Positions 1 to 8,043 of a DNA stretch of 64,000 nt are shown here, in pieces (positions within the stretch are counted from its first letter, which is position 1; each line of letters starts with the position of its first letter). The notes beneath the pieces were generated by a model. The model saw nothing but the letters and a program-made list of their open reading frames with translations, was not told where the DNA came from and made no database searches. Source of the stretch: Pseudomonas peradeniyensis (GTDB lineage: Bacteria; Pseudomonadota; Gammaproteobacteria; Pseudomonadales; Pseudomonadaceae); contig NZ_JABWRJ020000001.1 of the NCBI RefSeq assembly GCF_014268935.2, positions 1,054,001 through 1,118,000 on the forward strand, given 5' to 3'. The position numbers were made by a program, and so were the translations under genes.

Positions 1-3000
1 GTCGATGCCCAGGTCCTGTTCGGTCAGCCGACCTTGGCGAGCCTGGCCGCATCGCTTGGCGACGCCCCGGCGCAGATGGTGCCGGCCAGCCGCGTGATCC
101 CGGGTAGCCAGCGGATCACGCCCGAGATGCTGGCCCTGACCCACCTCGACCAGGCCAGCATCGAGCGCATCGTCGACAGGGTTCCGGGCGGGGCGGCCAA
201 TGTGCAGGAAATCTACCCGCTGGCACCGTTGCAGGAGGGGATGCTGTATCACCACCTCACCGAAGACCGTGACCCGTACCAGCAACAGGCGCTGTTCGCC
301 TTTGCCAGCCAGGCTGCGCTGGAGGCGTTCAACCGCGCCTTGGCCGGGGTCATCGAGCGTCACGACATCCTGCGTACCAGCCTGGCCTGGGAAGGCCTGG
401 CGCAGCCGCAGCAAGTGGTGTGGCGCCAGGCCTGGTTGCCGCTGAGGGTGCTTGCGCCCGCTCCGGGCGACGCGGCCACCCGGCTGCGCGAAGAGGGACT
501 GCGGCTGGACCTGCGCCAGGCGCCGATGATGGCCCTGGCCTGCGTCGAGGACAGCGCGCGGCAGCGCTGGCTGGGGCTGCTGCACTTCCACCATCTGGTC
601 AACGACGCGGTCTCGGTGCAGGTGCTGCTGGCCGAGCTGGCGACGCTGATGGCGGGCGAGGGACACACGCTGCCAGCGCCCGTACCGTATCGCAACTACG
701 TCGCCCTGAGCCGCGACGAGGCCAGGCAGGCGGGGCATGAAGCCTTCCTGCGCGAAGCCTTGGCCGGGGTGGAAGCACCACCCAGGCTGGCCGGCATGGG
801 CGAGGAGAGCCAGGCCAAGGTCGAAACCTGCGCCCTGACCGTCCCTGAGGGCTTGGCCACGACCTTGCGCCAGCGCGTGCGTCAGCACGACGTCGGCCTG
901 GGCAGCCTGATGCACCTGGCCTGGGCGCAGGTGCTGGGAGCCTTGGGCGGTCGCGACGAGGTGCTGTTCGGCACCGTGCTGCTGGGCCGGGTAATGGCGG
1001 GCGAGGGCGCCGAGCGGGCGCTGGGCATGTTCATCAACAGCCTGCCGTTGCGGGTGTCGCTGGCCGGTCGTGATGTGGGCCAGGCACTGAGCGCAATCCA
1101 CGGCCAGCTGGCGGCACTGCTCGGGCACGAGGATGCGCCGCTGGTGCTGGCCCAGCGCTGCAGCGGCTTGCCCGCCGGGGTGGCACTGTTCGACAGCCTG
1201 CTCAACTACCGGCATGGCGCCGCGCACGACGCTGTGGCGCTGCCTGGCGTGACGTTGCTCGATGCCAGCGAGGTGCACAGTCACGCCCTGGTGCTGACCG
1301 TGGACGAGCAGGGCGACAGCCTGCGGCTGAGTGTGCGGGCACCTCGCGAACTGGGCGCCGAACGGGTGCTCGGGCATGTTTGCTGCGCCCTGCAGGCGCT
1401 GGCCAAAGCCCTGGTCAGCGAGCCTGCGGTGGCGCTCCAGTCGCTGTCGACCTTGCCGGAGACGGAGCGCGTCTATCTGCTGGAGACCCTCAATGCCACC
1501 GAGGTGGTGCTGGATCCCGCCTATGCGCACCTGCCGGCGCTGTTCGCCGCCCAGGTGCGACGCACGCCGGATGCCGTGGCGCTGCAGAGCGAAGAGACGC
1601 AGCTCACCTATCGCGAGCTCGACGCCCGGGCCAATCGCCTGGCCCATCACCTGATCGGCCTTGGCGTGCGGCCCGACAGCCGGGTCGCCGTGTGCCTGGA
1701 GCGCGGCGCCTCGCTGATTGTCGGCCTGCTCGGCGTGCTCAAGGCCGGTGGCGCCTATGTGCCGCTGGACCCCGGCTACCCCGACGAACGCCTGCACTAC
1801 ATGCTTGCCGACAGCGCTCCCCTGGCACTGCTGGTGCACGGAGCCACCCGCGGCCTGTTCGAGGGCCTGTCGACACCGCTGGTGGATCTGGATCACGGTG
1901 ACTGGCAGGCGCACGACGACCATGCGCCGCAGCTGCCGGAACTGGGTGGCGGGCACCTGGCCTATGTCATGTACACCTCGGGCTCGACCGGTACGCCGAA
2001 AGGGGTGATGGTCGAGCACCGTGGGTTGTGCAACCTGATGCGCTGGGGCAGCGACCTGTGTCCGCCGCAGGCCGATGACGCGCTGCTGCAACGCGCACCG
2101 TTCAGCTTCGACGGCTCGGTGTGGGAGTTGTTCTGGCCGCTGTGCGCCGGTTTGCGCCTGGTGCTGGCACGCCCCGACGGGCACCGCGATCCGGCCTATC
2201 TGGTGCAGCTGATCCAGGCGCGTCGGGTGACCACCGTCAAGTTCGTCCCGGCCCTGCTGCAGGCGTTTCTCGACACCCCGGGCGTCGAGCGTTGCAGCAG
2301 CCTGCGCGATGTCTTCTGTGGCGGCGGCGAACTGACCCTGGCGCTGGCGCAACGGGTGCGCCAGGCCTTGCCCCAGGTGCGCCTGCACAATGTCTATGGC
2401 CCCACCGAGGCCACCGTGGACAGCACCGCCTGGACCCTGGAGCCGCAGCAGCCGTTGCCCGCCGTCGCCCCGCCGATCGGGCGGGCGATCGGCAATACCC
2501 GCCTGTACGTGCTCGATGCCCATGACCGTCCGGTGCCCGTGGGGTGTGCCGGCGAACTGCATATCGGCGGCATTGGCGTGGCCCGCGGCTACCTGGGCTT
2601 GCCGGCGTTGCAGGCCGAGCGCTTCATCGCCAGCCCGTTCGTGGCCGGCGACCGCCTGTACCGCACCGGCGACCTGGTGCGCTATCGTGCCGATGGCGAG
2701 TTGGAATTCCTCGGGCGCAACGACTTCCAGGTCAAGCTCAACGGCCTGCGCATCGAGCCGGGCGAGATCGAGGCGCTGCTGGCCGCCCACCCGGCCCTGG
2801 GCCAGGCCGTGGTGCTGGTGCGCGAGGAGCGCCTGGTGGCCTATGCCAGCTGTCGCGACGGCCATGCCGTGCCGACGCTGGAAGCGCTGCGTGCGTACCT
2901 GTCGGCGCGCCTGCCGGCCTATATGGTGCCCTCGGCCTACGTGCTCCTGGCCGAGCTGCCGCTTAGCCCCAACGGCAAGGTCGATCGCCGCGCCTTGCCG

Positions 3001-3324
3001 GCGCCGGGCGTGGAGGCGGTGATCAGCCGGGCCTTTGAGGCGCCCCAGGATGAGCTGGAGCAGGCGCTGGCGCAGATCTGGACGGAGGTACTGAAGATCG
3101 AGCAGGTCGGCCGCGACGACAACTTCTTCGAGTTGGGCGGGCATTCACTGCTGGCGGTCAGCCTGGTGGCGCGCATGCGCCAGGCCGGGCTGCATGCCGA
3201 TGCGCGCCTGCTGTTCAGCCAGCCGACCCTGGCGGGCCTGGCAGCCAACACCCGGCGTGAGCAGGAACAGGTGGCGATTGCGCAGACCACCATTCCGGCG
3301 CTGAAGGGCAGGCGGCGGATCTGA
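1..3324 (+). CDS. non-ribosomal peptide synthetase, 3' part (T tail-C-A-T)
   Basis: The reading frame is open from base 1, so the gene begins upstream. It opens in the tail of a carrier domain, then a condensation domain starts with the motif YPLAPLQEGM; its active-site motif reads HHLVNDA (bases 589-609), with Ala instead of the usual final Gly of HHxxxDG. The adenylation domain shows TYRELDARAN, YTSGSTGTPKG, NVYGPTE, YRTGDL and NGKVDRRAL. A final carrier domain carries FFELGGHSLL. The protein ends shortly after it with no thioesterase or reductase. Hand-aligned to GrsA, the binding-pocket code is about D-G-W-K-F-G-V-V-D-K, closest to codes I associate with Gln/Glu (weak inference). The linker before the C domain resembles those of dual condensation/epimerisation domains in Pseudomonas lipopeptide synthetases. 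The next gene is a convergent regulator, so any release enzyme must lie elsewhere. Confidence 0.95.
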   Translation, partial: VDAQVLFGQPTLASLAASLGDAPAQMVPASRVIPGSQRITPEMLALTHLDQASIERIVDRVPGGAANVQEIYPLAPLQEGMLYHHLTEDRDPYQQQALFAFASQAALEAFNRALAGVIERHDILRTSLAWEGLAQPQQVVWRQAWLPLRVLAPAPGDAATRLREEGLRLDLRQAPMMALACVEDSARQRWLGLLHFHHLVNDAVSVQVLLAELATLMAGEGHTLPAPVPYRNYVALSRDEARQAGHEAFLREALAGVEAPPRLAGMGEESQAKVETCALTVPEGLATTLRQRVRQHDVGLGSLMHLAWAQVLGALGGRDEVLFGTVLLGRVMAGEGAERALGMFINSLPLRVSLAGRDVGQALSAIHGQLAALLGHEDAPLVLAQRCSGLPAGVALFDSLLNYRHGAAHDAVALPGVTLLDASEVHSHALVLTVDEQGDSLRLSVRAPRELGAERVLGHVCCALQALAKALVSEPAVALQSLSTLPETERVYLLETLNATEVVLDPAYAHLPALFAAQVRRTPDAVALQSEETQLTYRELDARANRLAHHLIGLGVRPDSRVAVCLERGASLIVGLLGVLKAGGAYVPLDPGYPDERLHYMLADSAPLALLVHGATRGLFEGLSTPLVDLDHGDWQAHDDHAPQLPELGGGHLAYVMYTSGSTGTPKGVMVEHRGLCNLMRWGSDLCPPQADDALLQRAPFSFDGSVWELFWPLCAGLRLVLARPDGHRDPAYLVQLIQARRVTTVKFVPALLQAFLDTPGVERCSSLRDVFCGGGELTLALAQRVRQALPQVRLHNVYGPTEATVDSTAWTLEPQQPLPAVAPPIGRAIGNTRLYVLDAHDRPVPVGCAGELHIGGIGVARGYLGLPALQAERFIASPFVAGDRLYRTGDLVRYRADGELEFLGRNDFQVKLNGLRIEPGEIEALLAAHPALGQAVVLVREERLVAYASCRDGHAVPTLEALRAYLSARLPAYMVPSAYVLLAELPLSPNGKVDRRALPAPGVEAVISRAFEAPQDELEQALAQIWTEVLKIEQVGRDDNFFELGGHSLLAVSLVARMRQAGLHADARLLFSQPTLAGLAANTRREQEQVAIAQTTIPALKGRRRI

Positions 3325-3350
3325 TGAGTGACGTTGAGCTGGCGAGGGGG

Positions 3351-3414
3351 CGTGGGAGCGGGCTTACCATGGCACCGGCTTCGCCGGTGATCGCGGGGCT
3401 AGCCCGCTCCCACG
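3351..3414. repeat. paired inverted REP element, probable bidirectional terminator
   Basis: The arms CGTGGGAGCGGGCT (3351-3364) and AGCCCGCTCCCACG (3401-3414) are perfectly inverted. A second small hairpin, CACCGG/CCGGTG, lies between them at 3373-3389. This is the usual Pseudomonas REP doublet. It sits between the convergent NRPS and regulator genes. Confidence 0.9.
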
Positions 3415-3430
3415 CTGGTAGATAGGCGGA

Positions 3431-4075
3431 TTATTTCGGCGAAATGCGATAGACGCAGCGCCGATCCCCCGAGATCAGGTGCTCGCAACGCTCCACCAGC
3501 CCGTGCTCGCCGATCGCCGCCTGGAACACCTGCAGTTCGCTGCGGCAGAACCCCTGGCAGCGGGTGGCGGCAATGCAGATCGGGCAGTGGTTCTCGACGA
3601 TCAGCCAGTCGTTGCCGTCGGCCTGCATCTCGGCCATGTAGCCGGCGCGCTCGCGCAACTGCACGAGGATGCGCACCTTGTCCTCCAGGCTTTGGCCATC
3701 GGCGCAGGCCTGCTGGTACTCACGGCTGTTGCTGTCTTCCATGCGGCTGATCAGGCGGTCGACCCCGTCGCTGCCGAACACCTGCTCGACGCTCTCGATC
3801 AGTTGCAGGGTCAGCACGCTGTGGGAATCGGGGAAGCGGCGCTGGGCGGTGGCGGTCAGTGCCCATTTCTGCGAAGGGCGCCCGGCGCCCTTGGCCGGCA
3901 CGCTGATGCCGCTGACCAGGTCGGCGGCCTGCAGCTTCTGCACCTGCTGGCGGGTGGCTTCGAAGGTGATGGCGAGCAGCTGGGCCAGGTCGGCGGTCTT
4001 GAGCGGCCCGCGGGTCTTGAGCAGGAACAGGATGCGGTCGGCGGTGCAGTTGGTATCAACGGTGGTCGAGGTCAT
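3431..4075 (-). CDS. SufR-like HTH regulator with C-terminal cysteine cluster
   Basis: A 214-residue protein. Residues 10-70 look like a winged helix (RILFLLKTRGPLKTADLAQ, then TRQQVQKL). The C-terminus holds HCPIC, RCQGFC and ERCEH...RRC, giving cysteines near 164, 167, 173, 177, 197 and 207. This layout resembles SufR-type DeoR/ArsR-like regulators that bind an Fe-S cluster through C-terminal cysteines; whether it binds Fe-S is inference. The ATG at 4075 was chosen because the frame upstream opens only with a TTG (4183) and the conserved part starts here. It is divergent from the azapteridine operon, with an AT-rich region between, so it probably controls that cluster. Confidence 0.8.
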   Translation of the reverse strand: MTSTTVDTNCTADRILFLLKTRGPLKTADLAQLLAITFEATRQQVQKLQAADLVSGISVPAKGAGRPSQKWALTATAQRRFPDSHSVLTLQLIESVEQVFGSDGVDRLISRMEDSNSREYQQACADGQSLEDKVRILVQLRERAGYMAEMQADGNDWLIVENHCPICIAATRCQGFCRSELQVFQAAIGEHGLVERCEHLISGDRRCVYRISPK

Positions 4076-4189
4076 GGAGCGCTGGAAACCGGGCGTGAAT
4101 GAACGGATCGGGCACTCTCCTGGGCCATCCTTTGCGCAGGCAAGTGGGCGAAGGATAGCCCGGATTCGCGGTGAATTGTGCAAGAGTAA

Positions 4190-4250
4190 CGATTATCGAT
4201 AATAAAATTTATATGCGATAAAAATATAAAAGGTATTAGTTGTATTTATT
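4190..4250. promoter_or_regulatory. AT-rich divergent promoter/operator region
   Basis: Within GC-rich surroundings this segment is almost pure A/T. It holds a perfect 12-base palindrome ATTATCGATAAT (4192-4203), a second dyad TTTATAT/ATATAAA (4208-4214 and 4224-4230), and CGATAA repeated at 4197 and 4216. It lies between the divergent regulator and biosynthetic operon. Operator function is inferred; an AT-rich promoter of this kind is also a typical target of MvaT/H-NS-like silencing. Nothing else was recognised in the roughly 310-base gap 4076-4385. Confidence 0.6.
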
Positions 4251-4385
4251 GGGTCCGCGTCTAGGCTGAATTGCGGAGCCTGTGCTTGCCGGTCCCAGGG
4301 AGGGGTGCGTGCAAGTCAATCGACACCTTGCTGGCAAATGCCGGGCATGGGCTCACCCACAATAACTCGACAGGGATGTGAGTGC

Positions 4386-5429
4386 ATGAATGCCCAGAAA
4401 CCCGTGACCATCTATGAACACGCCGACGAGCTGAACAGTCTGCAAGGCGTGGTCGACCTGGTGAAGCTCTCTGACCAGTACCGCCAGTCTGCCATCCTGC
4501 ATTCGGCGCTGGCCCAGCGTGTGTTCGACCACACCCGCCAGCCGGTCAGCGCCCAGGCCCTGAGCGATGCGCTGGGTTGGGTGCCGAACAAGGGCCGCAT
4601 CTTCCTCAACGCGCTGGTGGCCATGGGCCTGTTGAAGCGCACCGCCCAAGGTTTCGAGAACCTGCCGCTGAGCCAGCGTTTCCTGGTCAGCGACAGCGCC
4701 GAGTTCATCGGCCCGATCATCGATCACCAGCGCCTGCAGTGGCACAACTGGCCGCGCCTGGACGAAGTGCTGCGCAGCCGCACCTCGCTGGATTTCCAGC
4801 AGGAAAACCGCTTCAAGCACGACCTGGCGGCCCGTGACGCCTTCAACGATGCCATGGTCCGCTTCAGCCAGCCCATGGTCGATGTGCTGCGTGACCTGCC
4901 GCTGTTCGACAAGGCCCAGCGGGTGATCGACCTGGCCGGTGGCCACGGCACCTACCTGGCCGAGATCGCCAGCCGCAATCCGCAGGTCAAGGGTGAGGTC
5001 TGGGACCTGGAACCCACCCGCGAGGCGGCCGCGGCGACCTTCGCCAAGTACCGCCTCGACAGCCGCCTGGGCTTCCATGCCCGCAACCTGCTGGACCTGG
5101 CGCAGTACCAGGGCGAGCGGGCCGACGTGGTGATGCTCAACGACTGCCTGCACTACTTCACCCGCGAGCAGGTGCGCACCCTGATCGCCGGCGCCGCCGG
5201 CATGGTCGAGGGTGACGGCGCGCTGCTGGTGCTCAGCATGGCCCTGGAGGATGACGAGATCCATCCGGCGCTGTCGGCCGACTTCTCCCTGCACATGATG
5301 CTCAACACGGTCAATGGCGAGCTGCACCCGACCCGCTACCTGATCGACAGCATGGCGTCGGCGGGGCTCACCGTGGAGCAGGAGCCGATCGGCCGCTACA
5401 CCTTGCTGATCGGACGGAGGGCTGCCTGA
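4386..5429 (+). CDS. SAM-dependent methyltransferase, O-methyltransferase-like
   Basis: 347 residues, first gene of the seven-gene operon. The size and the N-terminal helical part (about 1-150) followed by a Rossmann domain fit the plant/actinobacterial O-methyltransferase type with a dimerisation domain. SAM motif I is IDLAGGHGTYL near residue 180, and a post-motif reads MLNDCLHYF. The ATG at 4386 is the first one next to a purine-rich stretch; an in-frame start at 4305 would add an unlikely 27-residue leader. It overlaps the next gene by one base (TGATG). In this context it probably methylates N or O of the azapteridine or pyrazolotriazine product. Confidence 0.85.
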   Translation: MNAQKPVTIYEHADELNSLQGVVDLVKLSDQYRQSAILHSALAQRVFDHTRQPVSAQALSDALGWVPNKGRIFLNALVAMGLLKRTAQGFENLPLSQRFLVSDSAEFIGPIIDHQRLQWHNWPRLDEVLRSRTSLDFQQENRFKHDLAARDAFNDAMVRFSQPMVDVLRDLPLFDKAQRVIDLAGGHGTYLAEIASRNPQVKGEVWDLEPTREAAAATFAKYRLDSRLGFHARNLLDLAQYQGERADVVMLNDCLHYFTREQVRTLIAGAAGMVEGDGALLVLSMALEDDEIHPALSADFSLHMMLNTVNGELHPTRYLIDSMASAGLTVEQEPIGRYTLLIGRRAA

Positions 5430-6322
5430 TGCTGCGCTTGTTGGCATTGCATGCCGCGCCGCTCGGCGACGCGGCGGCCCAGGCCCTGGACAGCCTGGGC
5501 AGCGCCGCGGCGGCGGCGGGTTTCAGCCTGCAGGTCAGCCAGAAGCCGGCCGGACAAGGGCCGGTGGACGCGGTCTGCCTGCTGCTCGACAGCGCCACGC
5601 CAGCGGCGGCGCTGAACACGCTGCTCAACGAGGCCAGCGGGTTGTGCCGCAACACCGCGCTGGTGCTGGTCCGTGTGCAGGGCGCATTGGCGCAGTTACC
5701 GTCTGCCAGCAGCGTGATCGCCCAGTGGCAGCAGGCGAGCCAGGGCTTCCTCTATCCCTACTCGCTGGATATTGGTGCCGGGCAGGCGCCGGAGCTGGCG
5801 ATCAAGGACTGGCTGGCGGGCTTCGCCAAGTTCGCGGCCGCGACCAAGCTGTGGCGCTCGCTCGACGGCCTGGGGCTGGACGAAGCGGCGCGGGCCGCGC
5901 AGCGCCCCGAGATGAACCACGTCAATATCCTCACCCGCGACCTGGAAGCCTCCAAGGCGTTCTACAGCGACATCCTCGGCGCCAACTACTGCTACAACCT
6001 CGGTCCGCGCAAGGCCGTGATGGAGCTCAACGGCTTCGACTTCTTCATCGAGCAGAGCGAGTCGTTCAGCTACCCGACCGGCTACCACATCGGTGTGCGG
6101 GCGTTGCCCGAGGATGTGCGGCGCATCGCCGAGCAGGTCACCGCCAGTGGCACCATCAAGCTGGTCAAGGGCAACGGCCCGGCGCCGGGCTACCACCATG
6201 GGCCGGACAACGTGCGCAGCGCCGTCTACTTCGAGGACCCGGATGGCCTGGTGATCGAAGTCTACAGCGCCGAAGTGGAGATGATCGAAAGCAACCCTCG
6301 GTTGCTCCTCGACCGCCTCTGA
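5429..6322 (+). CDS. two-part VOC (glyoxalase/dioxygenase fold) metalloprotein
   Basis: 297 residues. The first ~155 are Ala/Leu-rich and not recognised. The C-terminal part (about 160-285) is a vicinal-oxygen-chelate domain: NHVNILTRDL, FYSDILGA, YHIGVRA, VYFEDPDGLVIEVY. The expected metal triad is present as His164, His220 and Glu277. VOC proteins include glyoxalase I, extradiol dioxygenases and the toxoflavin-degrading enzyme TflA. Two roles fit: self-protection by opening the product, or a tailoring step such as triazine ring contraction toward a pyrazolotriazine. The gene overlaps the preceding methyltransferase by one base, which suggests coupled translation. Confidence 0.8.
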   Translation: MLRLLALHAAPLGDAAAQALDSLGSAAAAAGFSLQVSQKPAGQGPVDAVCLLLDSATPAAALNTLLNEASGLCRNTALVLVRVQGALAQLPSASSVIAQWQQASQGFLYPYSLDIGAGQAPELAIKDWLAGFAKFAAATKLWRSLDGLGLDEAARAAQRPEMNHVNILTRDLEASKAFYSDILGANYCYNLGPRKAVMELNGFDFFIEQSESFSYPTGYHIGVRALPEDVRRIAEQVTASGTIKLVKGNGPAPGYHHGPDNVRSAVYFEDPDGLVIEVYSAEVEMIESNPRLLLDRL

Positions 6323-6378
6323 TCCCACGTCGTCGCAGGCCTGCCGTTTGGCAGGCCTGTGCCCAGGCAGGTATTTGC

Positions 6379-7389
6379 ATGAACAGCTACAAACAGTGGC
6401 ATTGGCCACGGCTGCCCAGCCCGCTGCCCAAGGATGTCAGCGACCGGGCATTGATGGGTTACCCAGCGCACTACCAGGAGCATCCGTTGCAGGCGCAAGT
6501 CGCCACGGCGCTCGACGATCTGCTCCAGGCACCGCTGGATGTCTTGCTGACGCTGCTCGAGCAGCCACGCCAACCCCTGGCCCGGCGCATTGCCGCCGGT
6601 GAGGTGCTGGCATTGCGCGGCGACCCGCGCATCGACACCTTCGCCCCGCAGATGATCGACATCCCTGCGGCGCGGGTGCACATCGGCCTCGACCCGCGCG
6701 CGGTCGAGCAGGTGATGGACCAGTTCGACGGGCTCGGCCTGGACCGCAGCTGGATCGACAAGGAGACCCCGCGCCACGCAGTGGAGCTGGCGGCGTTCCG
6801 TATCGCCCGCTTCCCGGTGACGCACCAGGAGTACCGCCAGTTCCTGCTCGACAGCGGGCATGCCGGCATCCCCGACGGCTGGGCGTTCGGCCGCTACCCG
6901 CGGCACCATGCCAACCATCCGGTGTACAGCGTTTCGGCCAGTGACGCCGACGCCTACGCCCGGTGGCTCAGCGAACGCACCGGCCGACGCTTTGCCCTGC
7001 CCAGCGAGGCGCAGTGGGAGTACGCCGCCGCCGGCCCCGAGGGGCGCCAGTTCCCCTGGGGCGACGCCTACCAGGTCGAGCAGGCCAACACCGCCGAGCT
7101 GGGCTACCTGGACAGCACGCCGGTCGGCGTGTTCATCGACGCTGCCTCGCCCTTCGGGGTGCTGGACATGGCCGGCAACGTCGAGGAGTACGTGGCCGAG
7201 GACTACCGGCCATACCCCGGCGGCCCGCAGATCGAGGACGACCTGGTGCTCGATGTCGGCACCCACCGCGTGGCCCGCGGTGGCAGCTTCACCCGTTTCC
7301 GCGACCTGGCGCGCACCGCGCGCCGCCACGGGCGTTACCCGCGACCTATCTACGTCATGGGCTTTCGCCTGGTTGAAAACCACAACTGA
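6379..7389 (+). CDS. SUMF1/FGE-fold protein, ToxD-like, cysteine-free
   Basis: 336 residues. The formylglycine-generating-enzyme fold is recognisable from FRIARFPVTHQEYRQFL, the segment LPSEAQWEYAAAGPEG, FPWGD, MAGNVEEY and HRVARGGSFTRF. True FGE uses a C-terminal cysteine pair, but this protein contains no cysteine at all, so it cannot be an FGE of that mechanism. Toxoflavin clusters carry such a protein (ToxD), so a non-sulfatase role in heterocycle assembly is likely, comparable to other FGE-fold catalysts such as EgtB. The ATG at 6379 follows the previous stop by 56 bases. Confidence 0.85.
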   Translation: MNSYKQWHWPRLPSPLPKDVSDRALMGYPAHYQEHPLQAQVATALDDLLQAPLDVLLTLLEQPRQPLARRIAAGEVLALRGDPRIDTFAPQMIDIPAARVHIGLDPRAVEQVMDQFDGLGLDRSWIDKETPRHAVELAAFRIARFPVTHQEYRQFLLDSGHAGIPDGWAFGRYPRHHANHPVYSVSASDADAYARWLSERTGRRFALPSEAQWEYAAAGPEGRQFPWGDAYQVEQANTAELGYLDSTPVGVFIDAASPFGVLDMAGNVEEYVAEDYRPYPGGPQIEDDLVLDVGTHRVARGGSFTRFRDLARTARRHGRYPRPIYVMGFRLVENHN

Positions 7390-7423
7390 GCTGTTCCGTC
7401 TTCCGTGCAAGAGGTCTGATTCC

Positions 7424-8020
7424 ATGAACAAGGATGTTTCGCTTCACACCATCGTGCCGATTTCCATCCTCGGCGGCGACGTCGATGCCCATTTCTTCGG
7501 CTTCCACGGCTTCGAGCGTGACCAGGAGCACTTCGCCGTCGGCATCGGCCGCGAGCAGTGCGACGTGCCGCTGGTGCGGGTGCACTCCGAATGCATCACC
7601 GGCGATGTGTTCGGCTCGCAGCGCTGCGATTGCGGCCCGCAGCTGCAGGAGGCGCTGCGCACCCTCAAGGAGGTGGGCGGCTACCTGATCTACCTGCGCC
7701 AGGAAGGGCGCGGCATCGGCCTGTACTCCAAGTTCGAGGCCTACCTGCTGCAGGACAAGGGCCTGGACACCTATGAAGCCAACCTGCGCCTGAACCACCT
7801 GGCCGACTCGCGCTCGTTCGATCCGGCCGTGCAGATCCTGCGGGCCCTGGGCGTGGACCAGTGCCGGTTGCTGACCAACAACCCGGAGAAGGTCGCCCAG
7901 CTGCGCGCCGGTGGCATCGATGTGATCGAACAGGTACCCACCGGGGTGTTCCTGACCAATCACAACCGCAACTACCTGCAGGCGAAGGCCGTCAAGTCCA
8001 GCCATTCGATCAAGCTCTGA
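7424..8020 (+). CDS. ribA: GTP cyclohydrolase II paralogue (ToxB-like)
   Basis: 198 residues, the full length of a stand-alone RibA. The zinc cysteines C57, C68 and C70 are in the canonical segment CITGDVFGSQRCDCG, followed by LRQEGRGIGL, the tyrosine of DTYEANLRL, and LTNNPEKV. It should convert GTP to 2,5-diamino-6-ribosylamino-4-pyrimidinone 5'-phosphate, formate and pyrophosphate. Riboflavin synthesis and toxoflavin synthesis both start with this reaction. Placement beside WD40, FGE-like and RibD-like genes marks it as the pathway-dedicated copy (ToxB role) rather than the housekeeping one. Confidence 0.93.
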   Translation: MNKDVSLHTIVPISILGGDVDAHFFGFHGFERDQEHFAVGIGREQCDVPLVRVHSECITGDVFGSQRCDCGPQLQEALRTLKEVGGYLIYLRQEGRGIGLYSKFEAYLLQDKGLDTYEANLRLNHLADSRSFDPAVQILRALGVDQCRLLTNNPEKVAQLRAGGIDVIEQVPTGVFLTNHNRNYLQAKAVKSSHSIKL

Positions 8021-8043
8021 CTCCAGCGAAAAAGGATCTTTCG

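Noticed and set aside
6379-7389. Annotation as a sulfatase-activating formylglycine-generating enzyme
   Set aside because: No cysteine is present for the copper site and no sulfatase gene is in the window.
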